Of a DNA stretch of 15,204 nucleotides, positions 1 to 4,810 are shown one piece after another. The first letter of the stretch is position 1, and each line of letters starts with the position of its first letter. The DNA is from Rubrobacter sp. (GTDB lineage Bacteria > Actinomycetota > Rubrobacteria > Rubrobacterales > Rubrobacteraceae). The notes below the pieces were generated by a model. The model saw only the letters and a program-made list of their open reading frames with translations. It had not been told where the DNA came from and searched no databases. Both the position numbers and the translations under genes were made by a program. The stretch spans positions 1 through 15,204 of the forward strand of contig JACDDK010000007.1 of assembly GCA_013817025.1 (NCBI GenBank). The letters run 5' to 3'.

Positions 1-126
1 AGAATAGCGTTTGCGGTCATGGTCTTCATAATGATCTTCCTTTTTGCCTTCGTGTTCGCCGTGCTCGGCAAGGGCGAATACGACCCCTCGGAAACCTCCA
101 CGCCAACCTCCATCACGCTGGCGTAA
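1..126 (+). CDS. C-terminal end of a small membrane protein (partial)
   Basis: The frame is open from the first base to a TAA at 124-126 and encodes at least 41 residues. A strongly hydrophobic stretch, rich in Phe, Val, Ile and Met (about residues 3-22), is followed by a short polar tail rich in Ser, Thr and Pro. That looks like one membrane helix with a short soluble tail. ATG codons at 19 and 31 are in frame, so it could instead be a complete ~35-residue protein, but no Shine-Dalgarno can be judged this close to the edge. It converges on the ABM gene, with 28 nt between the two stop codons. The function is unknown. Confidence 0.45.
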   Translation, partial: RIAFAVMVFIMIFLFAFVFAVLGKGEYDPSETSTPTSITLA

Positions 127-129
127 ACC

Positions 130-153
130 GCGCCGATCTAGGACCTCCGGCGC
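130..153. repeat. inverted repeat between two convergent genes
   Basis: GCGCCG at 130-135 and CGGCGC at 148-153 form a perfect 6-bp stem with a 12-nt loop. The repeat lies in the 28-nt gap between two convergent stop codons, where a bidirectional terminator would be expected. Neither side has a T tract, so intrinsic termination is only a possibility. Confidence 0.3.
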
Positions 154-154
154 T

Positions 155-478
155 CTAAGACGCCGACCGCGCCTCCGAAGAATCGCGCTGTACGGCGACT
201 TCGTAGCGCGTCATCTTCGGGTGTCCGCTCAGCGAATCCCCCGCTCCGCCCCGGCCATGAGCCTGGCGGAATTCCTCGCTGCCGACCCAGGCGTCAAAAG
301 CTTCGGGGCTCTCCCAGCGCGTTATGACGAGGACTTCGGTGGCGTCCTCGGAGAGGAGCACCTCCATCGAGATGAAACCGGGAAAGTCCTGAACGTGGCC
401 TCGGCTCCCGGCGAAACGCTCGACTATGTCGTCGGCGGCACCTTCCTTTACGGGCAGGCTGTTGGTTATCGCGATCAT
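155..478 (-). CDS. antibiotic biosynthesis monooxygenase (ABM) domain protein, probably HmoA/IsdG-like heme monooxygenase
   Basis: This is a 107-residue protein of the ferredoxin-like ABM fold, covering one complete domain. The N-terminal strand and the block around residues 50-74 (VLVITRWESPEAFDAW, then FRQAH) are typical of the family. The triad used by IsdG-type heme-degrading enzymes appears conserved: Asn6, Trp64 and His74, with the usual 10-residue spacing between Trp and His. Such enzymes open the heme ring and release iron in the cytoplasm. The ATG at 478 is chosen because GAGAGG lies 5 nt upstream; a longer open frame reaches 619 but runs into the upstream gene. It starts 13 nt after the stop of the sensor/GGDEF gene, so the two are probably cotranscribed. 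Other ABM proteins act on quinones or polyketides, so the heme substrate is inferred. Confidence 0.8.
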   Translation of the reverse strand: MIAITNSLPVKEGAADDIVERFAGSRGHVQDFPGFISMEVLLSEDATEVLVITRWESPEAFDAWVGSEEFRQAHGRGGAGDSLSGHPKMTRYEVAVQRDSSEARSAS

Positions 479-491
479 GTATTCCTCTCGA

Positions 492-1421
492 TCAATGTGC
501 AACCATGATGCCGCCACCCCCGACACGCTTCGCCATCTTGAGCGCCTTGAGCGCCGCGCCCGATACGGCGCCCGCGGTCGCGCCGTGCGCCGGGTACTCG
601 GAGACGCCCACGTCCACATCGAAGCCTTTTTTCTCGCTCTTCAAGCGCTCCAGCACATCCTCGGCCAGCCGGTAGGCCATCTCGCCGGTCCCCTCCGGCA
701 GGACGACGCACACCTCGTCGTCGCCGAAGCGGGCGCAGACGGCGGACTCGGGCGCGACTTCCAGCACGGTCTCGGCCAGCCGGCGCAAGGTCCGGCGCGC
801 ACGCTTGACTTTCCCCTGCGCGACGGTATCCGAGAAGTCGGCCACGTCGAAGATGGCGAGCGAGAAACGTTCGTGCTCGGAGACGAGGTTCGGCAGCAGC
901 AGGCGGTTCAAGAGGTCGCTGTTGGGCAGGCCCGTTACGAGGTCGGTCGCGGCGGCCCGACCGAGGGCTTCACGCATCTTCTCGCGCACGATCTCCTCGA
1001 AGGCTTCCAGGCTGACGCTCGTCACCCAGTCCGAGGCGGCGATCATCTTTACGAAAAACCGGGCGACCTCGGCTCCGTTTACGTCCTCGAAGTCAATGTG
1101 ACGCTCGACGGTCCCGAACACGGCCCGACGCAGGGCGGCGAAGTCCCCGATCACACCCACCGCGTCGCGCCCGAGGGCGTGCTGGTGAACGGAGATCTCC
1201 CGCACCAGAGCCTGCGTCGCTCCCCCGCGACTGAAAGTCTCGACGCTCTCCGGGCTCCGCATGAACTCCACGAAGACAAGCGTCACGCGCTCGATGTCCC
1301 GGCACAGAAGCTCGAAGGTATCGCTGTTCTCGGAGTCGGACGGAACGCTTTCTCGCCAGGTCGCCAAAATCTCGTCTGTACGGGTTTCGATCTCATCGGC
1401 CATCCGTAACGTCTGCTTCAT
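492..1421 (-). CDS. RsbRD-N-like sensor domain fused to a degenerate GGDEF domain
   Basis: The protein has 309 residues. Residues 1-150 are all helical in character and resemble the RsbRD N-terminal (globin-like) sensor domain; the segment around 80-107 (HALGRDAVGVIGDFAALRRA) is the most telling. Residues 155-309 are a GGDEF domain, starting with DLVTGLPN (160-167) and ending with a GVSEYPAHG block. The signature is changed to GDDEV (233-237), the usual Asn and GH..GD residues after the first metal Asp (192) are lost, and no RxxD inhibitory site precedes the signature. It therefore probably does not make c-di-GMP and may bind nucleotide or act as a scaffold. The ATG at 1421 is chosen over the longer frame to 1538 because homology begins just after it. 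No good Shine-Dalgarno is present, but TATACT lies 7 nt upstream. It is divergent from the sigma gene. Confidence 0.78.
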   Translation of the reverse strand: MKQTLRMADEIETRTDEILATWRESVPSDSENSDTFELLCRDIERVTLVFVEFMRSPESVETFSRGGATQALVREISVHQHALGRDAVGVIGDFAALRRAVFGTVERHIDFEDVNGAEVARFFVKMIAASDWVTSVSLEAFEEIVREKMREALGRAAATDLVTGLPNSDLLNRLLLPNLVSEHERFSLAIFDVADFSDTVAQGKVKRARRTLRRLAETVLEVAPESAVCARFGDDEVCVVLPEGTGEMAYRLAEDVLERLKSEKKGFDVDVGVSEYPAHGATAGAVSGAALKALKMAKRVGGGGIMVAH

Positions 1422-1428
1422 GTCTCTC

Positions 1429-1434
1429 AGTATA
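1429..1434 (-). promoter_or_regulatory. possible -10 element of a leaderless transcript for the sensor/GGDEF gene
   Basis: On the minus strand TATACT ends 7 nt before the ATG at 1421, so transcription would begin at or next to the start codon. There is no convincing -35 hexamer 16-18 nt upstream. The call rests on the good -10 match and the lack of a clear ribosome binding site. Confidence 0.3.
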
Positions 1435-1590
1435 CCGCCACGCCAGCCCCGCGCTCGTCGCAGGACCATTACGGAATTCTTACGGCGGAAGCCCAAAGGA
1501 AACTTTTCGACGCCCACAAACGTATACATAGCACGCAACGAGATAGGAGCACGGTGGTTGTGAAAAAGCTTGCAAACTTAGGTGTAAAAA

Positions 1591-1665
1591 GGGTTTCATA
1601 GAGACCGGACGGGGAAAACTAAGAGTAGTTTTTGAAACTGGTTTTGGGTAGAATTGGGTTTCATA
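1591..1665 (+). repeat. 10-bp direct repeat upstream of the sigma factor gene
   Basis: GGGTTTCATA occurs exactly at 1591-1600 and again at 1656-1665, 65 bp apart (about six helical turns). The second copy sits just before the ribosome binding site. The flanking bases do not match, so the repeat is exactly 10 bp. The 139-bp gap from 1539 to 1677 is noticeably AT-richer than the neighbouring genes. Confidence 0.4.
1628..1651 (+). promoter_or_regulatory. candidate stress-type (SigB/SigF-like) promoter of the sigma factor gene
   Basis: GTTTTT at 1628-1633 and GGGTAG at 1646-1651 are separated by 12 nt. This resembles the GTTTAA-N12-14-GGGTAT consensus of SigB promoters and the related actinobacterial SigF type. 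Transcription would start near 1658, leaving a short leader that still contains the AGGAGG at 1667-1672. I could not find a housekeeping promoter with a proper spacer in the same gap. Confidence 0.33.
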
Positions 1666-1677
1666 CAGGAGGATCTC

Positions 1678-2547
1678 ATGGCGAAGACGAAACTACAGAA
1701 TCAGGAGCGGGAGAAGGACACGCCGGAGTTACTGGCGAAATACCTGGCGCACATTGGGCAGGGAAACTTGCTTACGCATACGGAGGAGATCGACCTTTCG
1801 GAGCGCGCCAAAGCGGGAGACAAGCGCGCTCGGCAGAGGCTCATCGAGAAGAACTTGCGCCTCGTCGTGAGCGTCGCCAAGAAGTACCGCGGTTACGGGT
1901 TGCCGTTCGAGGACCTCATTCAAGAGGGCAACATCGGGCTTATGAAGGCTGTGGAGAAGTTCGATCCCGACCGGGGCTTCAGGTTCTCGACGTACGCCAC
2001 GTGGTGGATCCGCCAGGCCGTGCAGCGCGCCGTCGCGGACAAGGGACGCACGATACGGGTCCCCGTTCACATGACCGAGAAGATCCGAAAGGTCGGTCGC
2101 GCCTACAACGAACTCTCCGCGGAGTTCGAGCGGGAGCCAACGACCGAGGAGGTCGCCCGGCGTCTGGATTGGGATATCGAGGACGTGCGCCTGACGATGA
2201 GCGCGATGCCCGACGCCACGAGCCTCAACCAGCCGGTCTCCAACGACGACACCGCCAGCCAGCTCGGCGACTTCATAGAGGACGATAAGGTCTCCGACAC
2301 GCCGGATACAGTGATGCGCGACATGGAGACCGTGCAGCTCAAGGACGCCATTGAGCAACTGCCCGACCGGGCGCGGTACGTGCTGGTGCGGCGCTACGGC
2401 CTCGACGACCGGGACCCCGCTACTCTTGCGGAGCTTGGCGACGAGTTGCAGATCTCACGCGAGCGTGTCCGCCAGCTCCAGCGCGAGGCGGAACGAATCC
2501 TCAAGGGCGGCGAGTACGGTCGCGTCCTGCGCGACGCCGTCGCTTAA
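1678..2547 (+). CDS. RNA polymerase sigma factor, RpoD/SigA family (primary-like, group 1/2)
   Basis: The 289-residue protein directs core RNA polymerase to promoters. Region 1.2 (about 15-48), region 2 (about 55-132, with NLRLVVSVAKKY, the FEDLIQEGNIGLMKA block, RFSTYATWWIRQAV and RTIRVPVHM), region 3 (133-203) and region 4 (223-277, ending in the helix-turn-helix ISRERVRQLQREAERIL) are all present. There is no long region 1.1. In region 2.4 Gln113 matches E. coli sigma70 Gln437, but the residue matching Thr440 is Gln116. The ATG at 1678 has AGGAGG at 1667-1672, the best ribosome site in the window. It is divergent from the sensor/GGDEF gene and is followed by a strong terminator, so it is probably monocistronic. 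Whether it is the housekeeping factor or a second RpoD-like factor cannot be decided here; the short length and the possible stress-type promoter favour the latter. Confidence 0.9.
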   Translation: MAKTKLQNQEREKDTPELLAKYLAHIGQGNLLTHTEEIDLSERAKAGDKRARQRLIEKNLRLVVSVAKKYRGYGLPFEDLIQEGNIGLMKAVEKFDPDRGFRFSTYATWWIRQAVQRAVADKGRTIRVPVHMTEKIRKVGRAYNELSAEFEREPTTEEVARRLDWDIEDVRLTMSAMPDATSLNQPVSNDDTASQLGDFIEDDKVSDTPDTVMRDMETVQLKDAIEQLPDRARYVLVRRYGLDDRDPATLAELGDELQISRERVRQLQREAERILKGGEYGRVLRDAVA

Positions 2548-2570
2548 ACTTCAACGAACGAGAACCACCC

Positions 2571-2607
2571 GGGATCGGGCCTTCGGGTCCGGTCCCTTTC
2601 TTTTTCT
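2571..2607 (+). terminator. intrinsic terminator of the sigma factor gene, UUCG tetraloop
   Basis: An 11-bp stem (2571-2581 with 2586-2596), fully paired apart from two G-U wobbles, closes a TTCG loop at 2582-2585. A T-rich tract, TTTCTTTTTCT, follows at 2597-2607. It begins 23 nt after the sigma stop codon. The U tract lies on the plus-strand transcript, so it acts on the sigma gene. Confidence 0.92.
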
Positions 2608-2631
2608 CCGATCTGCTACGCTCTGACAATC

Positions 2632-3240
2632 GTGAAATACACATCCTACAAGAGCGCCCTCGTCTGGACCGCAGCCTTCGTTCTATTCTCCGCCGTTGCC
2701 GGAACCGGTGTTACGTATTCGCTGGATCTGGCGCTGGTAGAGGCTTCGCAGCGAGCCGCCTCAGTTACGCTCGACGCTTTCGGAAACTTCCTCTCCGTCG
2801 CCGGGGGCTGGGAGCTTACGGGCGTGTTGTTGCTGGTACTTACCGGGGCCATGTTGTGGCGCGGGCATCGGAGGCTCGCGGTTCGTATCTTCCTGATTTT
2901 CCTTGCTACGGCGCTTTTGGAGTTCGTGCTGAAGTTGTACTTGCCGGTTACGCCGATACCCGAGAGCCTCGGGCGGAGCAACGAATTCGCCCCGACGCTA
3001 GAGATCAAGTACCCGTACCCCTACCCGAGCGGGCATATGCTTCGCTCCACCATCCTGCTCGGCGCTCTGTACTTGTGGAGCGGGAGCCGGACCATCGGCA
3101 TCCTCGCGGTCGGCCTTCTCGCCTTGATGGGAACCACCAGGATCTACCTCGGCGTACATTGGCCCTCGGACATCGTGGGTGGCGTTCTCCTCGGCATCGC
3201 GGCGGTTTGTTGGGCATTCAAAAGGAAAGGGAAGACCTGA
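2632..3240 (+). CDS. PAP2-superfamily membrane phosphatase
   Basis: This is a 202-residue integral membrane protein with about five to six hydrophobic segments (near 8-30, 62-76, 83-100, 137-150, 155-168 and 181-195). The PAP2 catalytic motifs are PSGH at 132-135 and R170-x5-H176-x3-D180 (TRIYLGVHWPSD). The first motif, KxxxxxxRP, is weak: Lys101 is present but the Arg is replaced by Pro108. Family members dephosphorylate phosphatidate, phosphatidylglycerophosphate or undecaprenyl pyrophosphate at the outer face of the membrane; the substrate is not readable here. The start is GTG at 2632 with no Shine-Dalgarno. TACGCT at 2617-2622 might be a -10 for a nearly leaderless message. It sits just after the sigma terminator, and its stop is 1 nt from the next start. 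Confidence 0.85.
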   Translation: MKYTSYKSALVWTAAFVLFSAVAGTGVTYSLDLALVEASQRAASVTLDAFGNFLSVAGGWELTGVLLLVLTGAMLWRGHRRLAVRIFLIFLATALLEFVLKLYLPVTPIPESLGRSNEFAPTLEIKYPYPYPSGHMLRSTILLGALYLWSGSRTIGILAVGLLALMGTTRIYLGVHWPSDIVGGVLLGIAAVCWAFKRKGKT

Positions 3241-3241
3241 G

Positions 3242-4000
3242 ATGCGCGTGACCGTCGTCGGCACCGGCACCGCCGCCCCAAATCCCGACCGACGCCAGAG
3301 CTGCGTCGTCGTGGAGGCTGGTGGCGAAACTATAGTCTTCGATCTCGGCTCGGGGGCCGTGCGCGGGATGCTGCACGCGGGCCTCGACCCGCTCGCTGTC
3401 GACCATATCTTCTTTACGCACTTTCATCCAGACCACACGGTGGACGTCGTGCCGCTACTCTTCGCCGTGAAATACGGGACCGGCGAGCCGCGCACCCGCC
3501 CGCTGACCATCACCGGTCCAGCGCCGTTCGAGGAGTTTTTCGGGAAAATCACAAACGCCTGGGGCGAGTGGATGATCGGAGACTACCCCACCGATGTCTC
3601 GGAATTCCCCCTTAAATGCCCCGCCCCCATCGAACTCGTCGGCCTCTCCGTGACGTGGGCGACCGCCGTACATCGCCCCGAAAGCATCGCCTACCGCCTC
3701 GAATCCGAAGGCCACGCCTTCGTCTACACCGGCGACACCGAGTACAGCGAGTCCGTAGTCGAGCTGGCGCGTGACGCTGACACCCTGCTCATCGAATGCT
3801 CATTCCCCGACGACGCACCAGTCCCCGGCCACCTCACACCATCCGGCGTTGCCCGGATCGCCACCGAGGCTGGAGCGAAGCGTGTCGTCCTTACGCACCT
3901 GTATCCGCCGGCGGAAGCCGTGGACCTCGTCGCGGAAGTGTCCCGCGGCTACGGCGGAGAGGTGATCGTCGCGCACGACGGCCTGCGATTTGGGATTTGA
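3242..4000 (+). CDS. metallo-beta-lactamase-fold hydrolase, RNase Z-like subfamily
   Basis: The protein has 252 residues and is soluble. It starts with the RNase Z/AtsA-like strand MRVTVVGTGTAAPNPDRRQS. The metal ligands are all present: H60-x-H62-x-D64-H65 (THFHPDH), His144 (TAVH), Asp165 (YTGDT) and His219 (LTHLYP), plus His197 in GHLTPSG. It is shorter than bacterial RNase Z (about 300 residues) and I see no flexible exosite arm, so tRNA 3' processing is uncertain; a phosphodiesterase or arylsulfatase-like role is equally possible. The start ATG follows the PAP2 stop by 1 nt and has AGGAAAGGG upstream, inside the PAP2 gene. The two genes are almost certainly cotranscribed and translationally coupled. 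Confidence 0.87.
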   Translation: MRVTVVGTGTAAPNPDRRQSCVVVEAGGETIVFDLGSGAVRGMLHAGLDPLAVDHIFFTHFHPDHTVDVVPLLFAVKYGTGEPRTRPLTITGPAPFEEFFGKITNAWGEWMIGDYPTDVSEFPLKCPAPIELVGLSVTWATAVHRPESIAYRLESEGHAFVYTGDTEYSESVVELARDADTLLIECSFPDDAPVPGHLTPSGVARIATEAGAKRVVLTHLYPPAEAVDLVAEVSRGYGGEVIVAHDGLRFGI

Positions 4001-4003
4001 CGC

Positions 4004-4016
4004 AGCGCATTGCGCT
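4004..4016. repeat. short palindrome after the hydrolase gene
   Basis: AGCGCA and TGCGCT form a perfect 6-bp inverted repeat around one central base, 3 nt after the hydrolase stop codon. It is too tight to be a hairpin, and it overlaps the -35 region proposed for the next gene, so it could be an operator. It may also be chance. Confidence 0.25.
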
Positions 4017-4038
4017 AGGGCCACTGCGCACCTACCAT
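4010..4038 (+). promoter_or_regulatory. candidate housekeeping promoter of the small membrane protein gene
   Basis: TTGCGC (4010-4015) and TACCAT (4033-4038) are separated by exactly 17 nt. Transcription would start near 4045, about 27 nt before the GTG start. The match to consensus is moderate on both hexamers. Confidence 0.35.
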
Positions 4039-4071
4039 TGACGTTGGATACCGATAAATGGAGATCGGCCC

Positions 4072-4317
4072 GTGAACGAGCGCATCATCGCGGTTTTACT
4101 CAGCTTTGCCTTCCCCGACTTGGGCCAATTCTACAATCGTCAACCCGCCAAAGGTCTGTGGTTCTTGGTTTTACAGTTGCCCGCGATGTTGCTCGCCGGG
4201 TTCACGGATGCCTCTCTTTCGATGGTGCTTTTGGTATGCGGCGTACCCGGCGTGTGGGCGGCTTGGGATGCCTACACGGTCGCGGGGCGGCGGGCTTTTT
4301 ATCGGGCGTTCGAGTAG
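4072..4317 (+). CDS. small membrane protein with a PGLGQFYN-type motif
   Basis: This is an 81-residue hydrophobic protein with two or three membrane segments (about 5-16, 28-43 and 48-66). The start of the mature region, FAFPDLGQFYNRQPAKGLWF, resembles the PGxGQxYxGxxxKG pattern of TM2-like and related small membrane proteins, and AWDAYTVAGRRAF at the end fits that group too. The start is GTG at 4072 with GGAG at 4060-4063, 8 nt upstream. It converges on the Fur-family gene, with only 7 nt between the stop codons. The function is unknown. Confidence 0.7.
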   Translation: MNERIIAVLLSFAFPDLGQFYNRQPAKGLWFLVLQLPAMLLAGFTDASLSMVLLVCGVPGVWAAWDAYTVAGRRAFYRAFE

Positions 4318-4324
4318 GGAGTTC

Positions 4325-4738
4325 TTAGGCGTTCGCGCAGGTGGCGCAGCGACCGTGAAGTGTGATCTCGTGCCAGTCCGTAACGAAGCCGGTCTCGCGC
4401 TCGACCTGCAGCGTGAGGTACTCCATCAGTTCCTCGTTGAACTCGATGACCTCGCCGCACTCCCGGCATCGGGCGTGGTGATGGACTCGCTCGGTCGCTA
4501 GTTCGTAGCGAGAGTAGCCCTCGCCGAAGTCTTCTTTGCGGACAATGCCCAGTTCGGTGAGTAAGTCCAGAGTGCGGTATACGGTGGAGAGTCCAAGCTC
4601 CGGGTGCGGCCCCTTTACCCGGTCGTAGATCTCCTCGGCGGACAGGTGCCGCTTACCCTCCAACTCGTGAACGATGATCCGCCGCTGATTGGTTAGGCGG
4701 TAGCCCTGGCTCCTGAGAATCTGCTCGAACTCGATCAC
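4325..4738 (-). CDS. Fur-family metal-dependent transcription repressor (Fur or Zur type)
   Basis: The protein has 137 residues, normal for the family. Residues 1-82 are the winged helix (LTNQRRIIVHEL, GLSTVYRTLDLLTELGIV) and the rest is the dimerisation domain. The structural zinc cysteines are C91xxC94 and C131xxC134. With an offset of two, the E. coli Fur sensory-site ligands are all matched: His31, Glu79, His86, His88 and Glu99; Glu106 and His123 of the other site are also present. It should therefore bind DNA when loaded with Fe(II) or Zn(II). The GTG start at 4738 has no Shine-Dalgarno and coincides with the predicted transcription start, so the message is probably leaderless. It lies 72 nt downstream of the MMPL gene but has its own promoter with a palindrome, which suggests autoregulation. 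Iron versus zinc cannot be settled from sequence alone. Confidence 0.9.
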   Translation of the reverse strand: MIEFEQILRSQGYRLTNQRRIIVHELEGKRHLSAEEIYDRVKGPHPELGLSTVYRTLDLLTELGIVRKEDFGEGYSRYELATERVHHHARCRECGEVIEFNEELMEYLTLQVERETGFVTDWHEITLHGRCATCANA

Positions 4739-4744
4739 AACCCC

Positions 4745-4773
4745 AGTTTAGCCGCAAAATCCGATAAGATCAA
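4745..4773 (-). promoter_or_regulatory. promoter of the Fur-family gene, leaderless configuration
   Basis: On the minus strand TTGATC (4773-4768) and TAAACT (4750-4745) are separated by exactly 17 nt. Seven nucleotides downstream of the -10 is position 4738, the first base of the GTG start codon. This is the best-supported housekeeping promoter in the window. Confidence 0.6.
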
Positions 4774-4788
4774 GAATCGCTCTTGATC
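4768..4788. promoter_or_regulatory. perfect 8-5-8 palindrome, candidate operator at the Fur-family gene
   Basis: GATCAAGA (4768-4775) and TCTTGATC (4781-4788) are exact inverted copies separated by ATCGC. The left arm contains the whole -35 hexamer of the Fur-gene promoter, so a bound protein would block it. The arms are AT-richer than the surroundings. They do not match the classical Fur box well. A stem-loop ending the MMPL message (stop at 4811) is the alternative, but no T tract follows. Confidence 0.55.
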
Positions 4789-4810
4789 CATGCGGCAGGC
4801 TGGCAGCGTT

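Noticed and set aside
426..1409. Open frame of 327 codons on the plus strand opposite the sensor/GGDEF gene
   Set aside because: The minus-strand reading gives a recognisable GGDEF domain; the plus reading is rich in His, Gly, Arg and Gln with no motif, as expected for antisense frames in GC-rich DNA.
1638..1654. Housekeeping promoter TTGAAA (1632) with TAGAAT (1649)
   Set aside because: Both hexamers look good, but the spacer is only 11 nt, too short for a sigma70-type promoter.
1632..2288. Plus-strand frame overlapping the sigma gene in another phase
   Set aside because: The sigma reading is unmistakable, and the alternative is Gly/Arg-rich shadow sequence.
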